Assembly: GCA_003344405.1 (NCBI GenBank)
Contig: NOWV01000001.1
Location: 1,550,001 to 1,614,000 of the forward strand
DNA from: Trichoplax sp. H2
Lineage: Eukaryota; Placozoa; Uniplacotomia; Trichoplacea
Length of the DNA: 64,000 bases
Direction of reading: 5' to 3'
Both the position numbers and the translations under genes were made by a program. Under the pieces are notes generated by a model. That model did no database searches. It was not told where the DNA came from and was given only the letters and a program-made list of their open reading frames with translations. Shown here one piece after another: positions 36,601 through 48,012 of this stretch (the first letter of the stretch is position 1; every line of letters begins with the position of its first letter).

Positions 36601-38292
36601 AGTGATTACAGTAAGAAAATTTAGCTGAAATGGTATATAAATTTTCTTATCGTAAAGAGTGGCCAATGGATTTTAAATACAGAAATTAGTGACTTTAGAA
36701 TATACAAGTATAACATTATCTATCGGTTCATCTTAAGAATATTAAAAGGAAAAGCTATTTGAAAAATCGTGTAATCGTATAGACTCTGCTTATTATTTCA
36801 ACGAGATACTATAACAGATATATTTACATCCCACTATAACAGCTGCTTCTTCTATCATTGTCTACATAGGGTGATATATATATGAATAATTAGGAGTTAT
36901 TTAAGGCTGATAGAATGGTGAATATATAGACCGATATATAATACCACTGAATCCTTTTGACACCCTTTCAAAATACCAAGATCTTAATGTATACGATCGA
37001 TAATGAAAATTGTAAGCGTATGATCTCCGAATCTGATGGAGACCCTACCATCAGTATTCAATTATATTAGACCTCAATATTCATGTAGTCTTCTGCTTTG
37101 ATAGATATCATTTAATTATGACATCAGAATACGTAAATGTTCAAATATCTTTAAATTTTAAAATGAAATTTTACGAAATCAAGTTTAATAACAATGATCT
37201 TATTCCATAAATACTCGTAGCTATGTGCTAATGAAGGCTTGAAGTATCCAAAAGGATACTAAGTATACCTCTGCGCTTAGTATTTTAGTAATAATTTAAC
37301 ACTGTAAAAGCGAGAATAGAACAAAAATTCAATTGTGTTGATAAATGAAATACGAAAGAAAATTTGGTTGACAAAGGACGTTTAAATGGAACACTAAAAT
37401 CGAAAATTGTCGATCTTGAAGTGGTTTAATGTCCAATAATATTGTTGAACTACAATTTGTTATATTGTATGTCCCGTACAATCTTCAAATTGGAGCTATC
37501 ACTTCTTTAAAATCTCTTTCAGTAGAACTCATTAATATCTTTTAAGTACTTATGTATAACGTTACTATGTCCTAGTAACACCTTTACCCATATTATGTAA
37601 CTGTCATGGTAGTTACTAAGCCAAGTTGCTTCTATTCAATTATAAAACATTATTTTTTCACATGCTGCATAGGGTAATAATAAACTTACGATTATCTCTC
37701 GAATTCTGACTATCTGAATGTTTCACTTCATCAATCGCTATCAGCCAGCTTTCTAGTTCTTCTCTTGCTTTAGTATATAAACTATAACAATATTCTTGCG
37801 TATAAAATGACATAGTATATGGGTATTTACTGTTTGCCATTTTGATAATTTTCCAGCAATCAGCTAATCTGATAACACGACGTGGTAAAGCATTTCGATT
37901 AAATTTCTTCTCGTTGTGATAGCATTCTATCCTACTCGGACCAGAATTAGACTCGTATCGTAAAACATAATATCGTTCTCTGGAGTTCTAGTTAACGTAG
38001 AATAACATGGAAAATTCGAATTAATATCTAGTAATATGCGATAGTTTCTAGAGGCACCACTACATATACTTTAAGATGATCTCGATTTTAGTACATGCTT
38101 ATATCCAGATATCGTTTGTAAGTAGAAGCAACCATATCGTAATACATGAAATAAAATAATGTATTTTACTATAAAAGGAATATTTTGTCTAAAAGATGAG
38201 TCACTATGAAAAACCATTACGTTAGTAGAGGTACGACTTACTTTAACTTTTTTCAGGTATCCACGTTTTCTAATATCGGTACTTTCAGCCAT
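33660..38292 (-). CDS. IRS: Insulin receptor substrate (PH-PTB-YxxM adaptor)
   Basis: Membrane-recruited docking protein that is tyrosine-phosphorylated by insulin/IGF-type receptors and recruits PI3K and other SH2 proteins. Four exons (38292-38242, 37987-37690, 35848-35560, 35460-33660) join in phase to 812 residues. PH domain about 8-110 (RKRGYLKKVK, RYYVLRYES, FYTQEYCYSLYTKAREELESW cut by a basic loop). PTB domain about 118-213 (DCWQVTVIDRD, YLYIRRCGHAGQFFFVE, CTGPGKLWMQVDD), the IRS subtype. The about 600-residue disordered tail carries six YxxM PI3K-SH2 sites at about 439 and 454 (YVDM), 483 (YINM), 499 (YYDM), 577 (YTVM) and 624 (YIEM). YVNI at about 421, YMNI at about 467 and YINM also fit the Grb2 YxN motif. 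Oddity: the second phosphotyrosine-contacting Arg of vertebrate IRS PTB (in GRSAVTG) is His here (GHSACTG). The intron at 35849-37689 is about 1.8 kb with nothing recognisable in it. Confidence 0.94.
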
Positions 38293-40351
38293 TTCTTGAT
38301 TTAATTACAACAGTACGAGTACAGCTTACCAGTTAAGATATTTAATATACAGGGTGATTACAGCTTGTGATAACATCAAAACGAAATCTCGATAATGAAA
38401 ATACTCAGACTTTGACGAATAGATCACAAGAAATCCTTTGAATAAAACTACGTAATGGATAGGAGTTACTCATATAATGTAGTGAAAACTAAATAAAAAG
38501 CTTTTTCAAAACTAACAAGTCGTTATCTTGGAGAAAGGGCCTAGGAAAATCTTTTGAATGTAATTTATTTCTGTCTTAATAATTAAAATCTATCCAGAAC
38601 AAATTGAAAACGAAAATATAGAGCTAAAATTTTTAATTAAAAGTTATAGGAACATGATCCCCAGAATGAATATACGCACAAGATTGCGTTGATATTCAGA
38701 ATTCTAAAGAGGGAAAATAAAGACGTTAAAGAGATCTATCAATAGAATGCGTAGGTAATGGAAAGTCGTTAGATAGGTGGTAATTATACTTCGGTCATAA
38801 AAACCAAATACATAATCATGGCTAATCGAAAAAATTGATTTAATAACGTTAGCAAGTAAAAATATGAAAGAATTCAGTCTTTGATGAACTTTTGCACGGT
38901 TTTAAAGACAAAAAAAGTAACGCCAAGCACATTAAACAACAGACCAGTTAACCAACTTGGCTGACAGCATTTTCGGTTTTGAAAATGTAAATAGCGAGGG
39001 AAAATTGAAATTTTGGTATAAAGAATAAGCCTTAAATAGAGCAAGGAGAGTTTAAACTGAAAATTAGAGACTCAAACTATGGTAAGAAAGTTTATGAAGA
39101 AAGAATAAAATACTTTCAATATTCTGCCGCTATGGAGTCATTCAATTTTAATTTGCATTGGCCTTCCCATATGTAATGTCAAAGTAAGCCTCTATTTATG
39201 ATTCTCTTTGAATGACAATGAAAGTCGATGAAAGCATAATAAAATAATAATTAAGGCGAATCAATAAACTTTTTCAGATCATTATAACCGTTTAACACCT
39301 ATAGCATCAGTAGAAAATCATAATTATAAAATACAATATTGCGACACTTAATTTAATAGGTTGATAAAAATACAGCGATGAACGGGAATCAGGCTAAGGC
39401 GGATGCTATGACTTTTATACATTCCAGAGCATAAATGTTTGTAGTATATTGTTTCATAGTCAAATACACCGAGGCCATATTCTTCTTGAAAAATTTATGA
39501 TCCTACAGTGCTAACTGTTGTATGATGTCATTATTCTATAACGTTTCTATCTACTACACAATTAAAGACAGGATCCTAACTACGAATGATAAAAATCTCG
39601 AATGTGTTGATAATTATTAATTAATGTCCATTGTTTTTTTTATAGAGCATTGAGAATAATGCTCAACGTTGGCTAAAATTAAAAATTTTAATGACGTAAC
39701 TCGTTTTAAGATTTTATTCTTTGATTGAGTGATAAAGTTTATAAAAGTACTTAAGAAGATCATCTAAATTCAACTAATAGAGTATAAAGCGTTTGCGAAG
39801 TGCAATCGTGAAAATTATAGCTTAACTATTGCACGCGTAAAAAAAATCAACTAAAACTATGAATTTATAACATCTTTAAGCTACAGTATTTGGTAATGGT
39901 TTGGTTTTGCGATTGCTGATTCCTCAAAAATAAGTAAGGCTTCGTCTACTAACACAGTCTGTGATATTAATTTTATAGGATATATGTATTTGACTACACC
40001 TAATACTCAAGAAGCACTGTGTAAATATCAATATGAAAGCTAGTATTACATAATATAATCGATAATACCAGTAGGCCTTTTAAGAAAGCGTTATTCATTC
40101 TGCAGTACGTGGGCATATTTTATGCATTTATAGCAGTCCAATACTACAGTACATTATAATATATATTTCGTAAAGCCGCATCAATGCTGCATCTACTAGA
40201 AAGCATTTGTTGTACTAATTTATACGATAAAAATTTGTTGAGATAAATATCGTATTTACTATTCACTTATGTATATTACGAATTTCGACTAGCACTGTCA
40301 AATGTAGATATACACGTAAATTTAAAAATATGTTATATAATAGTCTATATC
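38293..40351. other. Upstream region of IRS, nothing recognised
   Basis: AT-rich DNA 5' of IRS, expected to hold its promoter and 5' UTR. No open frame of convincing composition, RNA gene or repeat array was seen. No promoter element can be assigned by eye. Confidence 0.5.
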
Positions 40352-40709
40352 TTATATAGTAACATGTATCCTCAAGTGAAAGGGAAACAAATGAATATTG
40401 ACTTCTTCTCCATACTGTAATATGATAAAAAAAATAGCTAGATATCTTGATGCTTGCTTTAGATGTTTCTTAATTAATTGTCTTGCACTTTGAGTAGATT
40501 CTATAGCATTAGCAAGATCCAATAATCGTTTACTTTTCAGAGGGTTTAGAGTGTAGTCTACCAGATTTTAAATATAGATGTCGTGTATCGGCTATAAAAT
40601 GCACTTTTACCAGTTTGTTATGGAATCGGGTTAATCACTGATTAATTTCTGACGGTTCGAATTTAGCCTCCAATGTGTAATAGGTTCTTCACATACGCTA
40701 TATGCGTCA
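40352..40709 (-). other. Possible coding exons of an unrecognised gene
   Basis: Two minus-strand segments look more like coding sequence than background. 40709-40639 (after a TTATTAG acceptor) reads DAYSVCEEPITHWRLNSNRQ and a few more residues, then a weak GTGATT donor. 40557 downward (after a GGTAG acceptor) continues in matching phase with YTLNPLKSKRLLDLANAIES and an amphipathic, Lys/Gln-rich stretch, staying open to a stop at 40352. The implied intron (40638-40558) is 81 nt. I cannot name a family, and upstream exons could not be chained convincingly: the nearest candidate would need a 22-nt intron. It may be a fragment of a real gene, a pseudogene or chance. Confidence 0.22.
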
Positions 40710-41719
40710 CTAATAAAAAATGAAAACTTACATAGCACTCGTATTGCCAAGGAAACTGAATTAAGTAATACGAAATGACATAATTGGTGTACTTCATATC
40801 GTAAGCGTAATATGGTTATTAAAATTTCTCACTGCATATAACTTATAACCTTTTGAAATCCCTCGCCTATATATGATAGCCTTTAGCTGCTGTGGTATTT
40901 TAAAATAAAAATAGAGAATGAGAAGTTTTTACTGATTCTATTCACAGTAAATTAAACCATGGCCTACTTACAATCTTTTACGACATTTATATTTTTTAAA
41001 TTAACCTAGGTGTAAAGCAGTAAATACAATTATGGATATGTGATTAACGGCATAGGCAAGGTATGATATCAAGTGATCAGGCTATCGGCAGAGCCATTAC
41101 TAGTCCGAAAGATTTTAGTAACGAGGCAAGAACGATTCTAGAGCCGCTGCCATTTTTTCTACCCCTACATTAATACATTATAATATCTTAAAGATATTGT
41201 TATAAGAACTTTAACTGATTTACCAAATGCTATGGACAATCTGCCTACAATCTAACTATATAACTCATTGCAATATAATCTATGATTTATAACAAAATTG
41301 TTCCTTGTCCGCGCCATCGAGCAGCTAGATTAAACTTTACTGACAGTTACAAGTATGTAATAGAATTGATCTGATCGGATTTAAGTAACTATTCTTTACG
41401 TAATAACTCTATCTATGCAGAATAATGGCAGTTATACATATGTTTGATGAAGTGTCTTAAAAATAATAAACAAGAACTACAGTTTCTTGTAAATTTCACT
41501 TTATTACAGAAATTGGGTTCGTCTGATAACTACCAAGGGCTATTTGGCTGCTGTCAGACTATCTAAATTATTACAGCAATATTCATTATTTATATATATA
41601 CAATGCGTCATAATTTAAAAATTAAGATAATTTAGGGTTGTACTATATATAATATATAATAAGTCACTGGTAAAATTAACACTTAGTAGATTATAGTCGT
41701 AATTAATCAGCTGCCAAAA

Positions 41720-41901
41720 TTAGAACTCCTTATAGTCATCGGAAACGAAATCTTCAAACTCTAGATGACCCAAATCTAACTCATTGTTATTGCAGTGTGA
41801 CTGTCTCGGCTGTTTTACTCTATTGAAATCATAATTTTCTTTTTAAAAGATATCTATCTGTCTGCCCGTCTCACCTTCACGACCTTTGTAGTAATAGCTG
41901 C
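41720..41901 (-). other. Possible terminal exons of an unrecognised gene
   Basis: A 27-nt minus-strand segment (41901-41875) has a strong acceptor (ATATCAG) and donor (G|GTGAGA) and encodes SYYYKGRE. After a 57-nt intron, a segment 41817-41720 continues in phase with VKQPRQSHCNNNE and an acidic C-terminus ending EFEDFVSDDYKEF, then TAA. This polar, acidic composition is unusual for background and resembles a cytoplasmic tail. Phase rules it out as an alternative tail of the tetraspan gene just upstream. A preceding exon could not be identified with confidence. Confidence 0.3.
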
Positions 41902-42237
41902 CTGATATTTGCAGAACACAGGATAGTCATTCATTCGATCTCATAAAGATTCTGAACTATTGTCGCTACTCAAGTATGATACGATATTTAAGAGGATCTG
42001 TGAAGGGGTGTTGGCTACTTATTTACGATCATTTAATACAGGAGAGCGAATTATTTTCTGATATGTATCTTAATTTGTACCAATGCAAAAAGAATACACG
42101 GGTATCTTTATCTAATAAATGTCTGATTTTATAATTTTGAGTTGCGATATTTGTAAAAATGTATTAGTTACAGCGACAAAATGATCAGCTACAAGAGATC
42201 TCTCTTCGTAAAAACATAGGATCATCGATCCATAATA

Positions 42238-42260
42238 TAATAATAATAATAATAATAACA
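42238..42260. repeat. TAA trinucleotide microsatellite
   Basis: A short run of about seven TAA/ATA units. Read on the minus strand it gives a run of Leu codons inside a 68-codon open frame that is therefore not credible as a gene. Confidence 0.8.
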
Positions 42261-42748
42261 ATGATAACTTCAATACAGCCACATTAGTTGATAAATAAAT
42301 ATCAAAGAAATAAGTCACAATCTGATTAAAAAGTGTAGGATACTAACTTGAGCCATTAAAATTCTTCAGTATTCTTACTGATATTAAAAATTACCGAACA
42401 AGGTGTACGCATGATACATTTGTTATTTCTAGACAATTTTTTAGGAAATATGTGCGAAATTTATAAAGCTGATGAAGCCTGTAAATTATAGCATGGATAT
42501 TTTTATGTTCCGTCAGTCTTGTGAACGTAAGGTAACATTGATATGCTATCGTATGATAGTATATTGATACTATATTGCGATCATAATAGATATATCATGA
42601 GTATTGTTACAATAGGCTTAATACAAACAGTTTAAACCCTAGTTTAGCTTATAAATTAAGGAAATGTTCAGTTTACAGTACTTGTCCTTCAGTGCTCTGC
42701 TGAGCATTTCGTGAACTAAGTTTTAAAAGAGAGAGTACGATAGCTTGA

Positions 42749-45128
42749 TTAATTTCCAATTCCTGCATACGGAGGTGGTGGAAGGTTGTCCTCTTTATCA
42801 GTATTATCTTCATCTATTTCATTCTGATATAATTCTTCGCGGTGACAATCTTCATTTATTTCGGTGCTTACAGCGAGGTTCACTTCGATATCATGATAGG
42901 ACGGTAATACTTGCGATTCTGTATTACATGAAATGCCAGGATATGGAGGTGGAGGGTCTTGAAGTCGATTCACAGCAATAGCTTGCTGTATTTATAATAA
43001 ATAAATGGATATTATTAATATTAAATTTTATTATGACGCTAATCGTACATTATCAGAAACACCGGTTAACAAGTAGACAAGATTATTTTAATTACCTGGA
43101 CTGAATCTAAAAATCTCTGTTCGCTCGAATACCGACAATAATAAATCAAGCTTTTTAAGCAAACTAGAAACGCTACTAGGTAGCAGCAACATTCTAGCAT
43201 ATTAATTCCTATACTGGGCCAGTCAGTTACAGTAAAGCTAACAGATGTTCCAACGCAGCATAAAATTAGCCCAACCAAAGATGCAACTGATGCAATTGAT
43301 GTCATAGCCGTATAAAAGTATAGCTATAAACAGACATACAAATACACCGATATAAATATGATTAAATAAAATTGAGATAAAACTTTTCATTAACCGTGAT
43401 AAGTGATAGGCACAACCTCAGAATTTAAGAACTAAATAAGTATATTTATTATGATGAACTTACTGCATAGTCTATAAAAACTAGATTTAGTAATTCAATT
43501 TTACATGCAACGTAAAATTTTAAGGCTTTAAGTAAAGTACGCATATAGCAAAAGGATAATTACCCATGTTTTAAGTATAACGTTAATCCGAAATGTTCCT
43601 ATCCCTAGTAATCCAGCGATCAGTACCTATGATTAGGAAGTCGTCACTTTGATTAGATTCGTGAGCATCATAAGGATTAGATAGTAGTCGATTGTATATC
43701 CTATAATTTCTTTATCGGCAATATGTAAAAGTAAAGTAATAAAATTCTATAATAGCGAAATTTAAATTAGTAGCCGTGTACGAAAATATTTTTTGTAACT
43801 TAAAGTTAGATTAGGTTAGGGTTAGTATTAGGGGTAAAATGAACAGCAGTATAAATTATAATTATATTGAGTTGCTATAATAAGTCATACAATTTAGTCT
43901 GTGTTATATATGACATTTTCATATTTTATGCCTTAGTTACTGTGTGGTAGCATGTTACAGTACTTATCTGTTCACATGCATGGCTTTTATAGCGAAAATA
44001 CAGCGACTGATAAGCATTTAATGCGATATACTGAAATGCATTTAATCACATTTACATACAGTATATAGTGGTATGATTGAAACAAAAAGAAATCAAATTA
44101 CATAGCTATGTCCTTCTAGTTATCTTTATAGCCGGTAGTTTCGGTGAATTACATACCCGACTGATATATTTAGGATAGCTTAACTCCACCACTACTATTC
44201 TACCACTGAGGCTTGAATAGTGTATACCCATTTATGTATTTTAAGCTGGGTATCTATAGTAGATTACAATATCGCTGCACACCGACGGGGAACGTATCGC
44301 AGAATATTAAAATTTTGGCACAATAAGATTACACAAACGTTGTTATAAAGTGTGCCTTGATACTCGTATATCACATTTTTACTTCTAAAGTAAAAATTCA
44401 AAAATGAGTTTGACTTATAATACAATATAATTGGTATTGGATAGATAACTCTGATTTATATCCGAGGGCCTGACTGCATGTCGAGCCTTTAATAAGAAAT
44501 TTTAGTCGATAATAAATCACTTTATAGTTAAAAGAAAGGAAATGTTGTATATCGGAAATCGGCATGACGTATATACATTGATGAAGAATATCTGCTGATA
44601 CTTGTACATGTTATCAATTATTTTTGCCCTTTATAAAAATATCATATTAAAATAGATTGTATTTGCATATTACACAGTACATTGGTTCAGTAAGTTTTAC
44701 TACCGGTACCTTAGTACTATAGTAACGTAGGTACCTCAATAAAAATTAAAAATAACTTCTGACGGTTGAATATGTTATGCAGTGCCAATCAAGATATCTC
44801 TTTGTATATATAAGATCGATGGACATAGACTATCCGCTTAGGACAATTTAGAGCGACAAGATTACAATATCTAGTTTTTATAGTTCGTAACACAGTACTA
44901 TCAAGTGATGAGAGATTAAAAGTCTATTTCACTTACCGTTACTCCGGCCCAAAATGAGTGAAAGAAAATATCGGTATTGGAGTTATATCCTAATAAGGCC
45001 AAACATACAAATCCAAAAGTTACAAAGAGGACACCTTGTATTGTCAGGATAACTGCTAAACGGTAACATTGTCGTCGAAGTTTTAACTGATGGTCGTTGG
45101 GAATTGAAATATTACTTTGTCGGTTCAT
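42749..45128 (-). CDS. Four-TM membrane protein A, MS4A/CD20-like with PPxY tail
   Basis: Predicted tetraspan of 239 residues in four exons (45128-44937, 43626-43564, 43323-43096, 42985-42749), all introns in phase 0. TM1 about 22-48; the HSFWAGVT junction and TM2 (VLIAGLLGIGTF) resemble the MS4A/CD20 pattern PFWGG...ISG; TM3 about 87-111; TM4 about 123-145 (ECCCYLVAFLVCLKSLIYYC). The C-terminal cytoplasmic tail (about 162-239) is acidic and has two PPPPY motifs (DPPPPYPGI and LPPPPYAGI), ligands for WW domains such as those of Nedd4-family ubiquitin ligases. This suggests regulation of sorting or turnover (inference). LAPTM4 proteins also combine four TMs with a PPxY tail and are the main alternative, but the FWAG-TM2 region and exon plan fit paralogues B and C. 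The first intron is about 1.3 kb. Confidence 0.8.
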
Positions 45129-45641
45129 AATTTTAGATTAAAACAAAGTCAAAATTATCAGGCACATGCAAACTATTTTAAGTCATCATAGCCACAAATA
45201 TCAACTACGACCCTACCAAGTATCGTGATACAACAACAACAAAAAAATAAACCAGGTGCCTATTTCTATTGTACTATACTGAAGTCATCTACACCAGTTA
45301 GTTTTGTTATAGTGTACCAGTGCTATTTTATATTAAGGTATTTTGGTCATTTATTTATTTTATTTTATTATGTATTTCTTTCCTTTTTACTTTGTAATGA
45401 TCCGCAGTTGCGTGGTTGCGCATACCGTAGTATATTACAGCAGTGCACCTTTATAAAAGTATAAAGGTATTGGTACTGCATTGGATTACATTGGACCTTT
45501 GTTCTACGGACGTGATGTACACATAAAAGAAACTAAAATGTACGTCAATAATGATAACTAGCAACACAAACTAGATCCTGCATCCGATACGATTTTATAG
45601 TCTATATATGGATTCCATTAGCGTATTGTGCACTTCTTTGT

Positions 45642-46431
45642 AACCCACAATTCTGTGAGTGAGTGTTGAATTACAATTCATTAGTTCGTAGTAATTTTAA
45701 TTCGTATATTCATATATAACAGACGTATCTAATATATATATACTTATACAGTATACGGATATACTCGTATGTTGTATATTACACCGATTCGCAATGGACA
45801 CAGTTAAAAAAAAAATCATGCTTAGATAATTGCATATCATGCGATATAACGTCTTGATATAGGCTTATCTAAGCAAAGGCTTTTTTAGCTTTATGTAATC
45901 TGACCCAATCTATTGTATAAGAGCATATTAATGTACGTATATATTGTAGCAGGGACTTGTAAGAGAAATTCCTGTTCCTACATGCCTTGGGCCCTTCTGG
46001 ACCCAAGGTTTCCGCTAAGTGTACTGATGGAGTAAACCACAATTCAGTGAGTGTACGCAGGGTTACAATTCATTAGTTAGTAGTAATTTCAATTCGTATA
46101 TTTATAAATAACATACGTATCGAAAATATACACTTATCAGCACACGGGTATACTCGTATGTTGCACATTACGCCGCCGATTCGGAATGCACAATGTTAAA
46201 AAAAGTTATGCTTAGATAATTGCCTGTCATGCGATATTATGCCTTGATACAGGTTTATCTAAGCATGGCTTTCTTAGTTTTATGTAATCTAGCCGGTCTA
46301 CTGTATACGTATACGAGTATATTAATGTACGTAGATAATACAGCAGGGATTTGTAAGAGAAATCCCTGTTCTCACATGCCTTGGGGCCTTTGGCACCCAA
46401 TATTTCCACTTGATTTACCGATGGAGTTAAG
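45642..46431. repeat. Two-copy tandem duplication, about 392 bp unit
   Basis: The block starting CCACAATTCTGTGAGTGAGT near 45644 recurs from about 46036 with conserved sub-blocks: TTACAATTCATTAGTT, ATACTCGTATGTTG, ATGCTTAGATAATTGC, TAGCAGGGACTTGTAAGAGA versus CAGCAGGGATTTGTAAGAGA, ATGCCTTGGG and GATGGAGT. Divergence (roughly 15% by eye) shows it is a genuine older duplication. Open frames across the second copy have no counterpart in the first and are not genes. Confidence 0.85.
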
Positions 46432-48012
46432 ATTTTTCTGAAGTTTCTAAATAAAAACGTCAACTCATCGTTCATTCATAGAAAGTTCACTCTGTTATGT
46501 GTAATTGTCCTTTGTATGTATTCAAAAAATAGAAAGAATTCTGTAATAGAAATTAACCAAGACAGATCTCGTTTAAAAATTTTGTGTAATCGATGATACA
46601 TTGACGAACGTATACTCTTACTCGTATTGTATTTTAGTTTGAAGCTAGTATTAATAACGGTACTAAATTGTAAATAAAGAGATGAATTATATAGTTATAG
46701 TTCCGCATAAAATACTATACTACGCAATTTTTTGGCCTTTTTCCTTGGTCTCTGTGAATAAAGAATGTGTATACTATACTATCATTCATCTAGCTATTTA
46801 TTTCCACAAGCTATTAGACTACATTTAATGATGTCACCCTTATTGCAGGTGATAACGTCTTTGCTTACTCAAATGCATTTTGTACACGTAACTACTATGC
46901 GTACAATACATACAATATATAACGATCGAAGATGTTATTTAACCAAAACTGTGCTTGCGATATTCCTACGTATACATACTGTACAGTATTAATTAGATAA
47001 TTATGTATTAGGACTATATTTCGCTAGCGGTTCATGGTATTTTATTATTCGTAGCACTACTGAAGATATCAATATAACGAAATCATATTGCAGGTACGGC
47101 GTGATATTGTAGGCTAGCGATGTGACCCGTTGGGAATGTTTACCACTCATCAACAATTTCGATGAGCTCAACGGCTGAGACTATGTAATGTACAATTAGG
47201 CTTTCAAGTACAGTATGCTGCAATTATGTTTTCTGTGAGCTGTCGTATTGGTAGCCAACCAGGCAACAGTAAAACTTATAGCCATGCAACAAATGGTATC
47301 ATTCATATACATCCTACATGTAATTTTTGATAAAATCGCTGTTACTGTATTATGCTCAATTTTTTCCAGATAGTAATGCTTAGGTATTACCATAACATGT
47401 CGTGAATAAGATTTAAAAGATTCACTTTATTTTACTATTCGTATTCGAGCACATACAACAAAGATTAGATAACTTACTGCCAATGAGCATCATTGTAGAA
47501 TATTGTACATTGTCCCTGATAACCATATCGCTAGGATTAGAATATAATTTGTAATGGCCATATCTACCTTTAAACTTACTGCATTGCAAAAAGTAATATT
47601 TAATCACAACATTTTGTTTACATCATGCAAATCGGATTAGAGAAGAAAAATAGAAGCAAAAGTGGACGTATTTACAGAAAATTTTTAACATTTTTCGTAC
47701 TCGCGGAACATTAGCATTCGTGCGAAGAGGTTACTGCATCCATACTAGATGGTTGCTTGTGAGATGATCAAAGTTCATTGTAAATAACATTCAGTTACGC
47801 ATAAAAGAATAGATTATAGTTCTTAACGGACATATACACTACAGATGTAGTGAGACATATCCTAATTACAACTAGAAGTAATATAGGAAGGTACCGTGAT
47901 GTCAGAGATGGAACGTCATATTAAATTTACGTTTAAATAAGAATGGAGTTAAATTATGAATAAGTGCAAAGTCACAAAATTATGATCATCCAAAATTTAA
48001 ATTACATCATAA
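46432..48012. other. Intergenic, nothing secure
   Basis: About 1.6 kb between the tandem duplication and the 3' end of tetraspan gene B. Two minus-strand open frames (47196-47393, 47422-47607) have hydrophobic patches and some splice-like flanks but could not be joined to each other or to a tetraspan pattern. The part nearest 48012 should be the gene B 3' UTR. Confidence 0.45.

Noticed and set aside
40710-40755. A 24-nt exon (40755-40732) upstream of the coding-like segment at 40709
   Set aside because: It would require a 22-nt intron, shorter than any other intron seen here, so the chain was not accepted.
42112-42318. 68-codon minus-strand frame with a hydrophobic Leu run
   Set aside because: The Leu run is produced by a TAA trinucleotide microsatellite. 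There is no homology or splice support.
47196-47607. Possible extra tetraspan exons between genes A and B
   Set aside because: The hydrophobic segments lack the FW(A/C)G pattern and could not be joined in phase to each other or to genes A or B.
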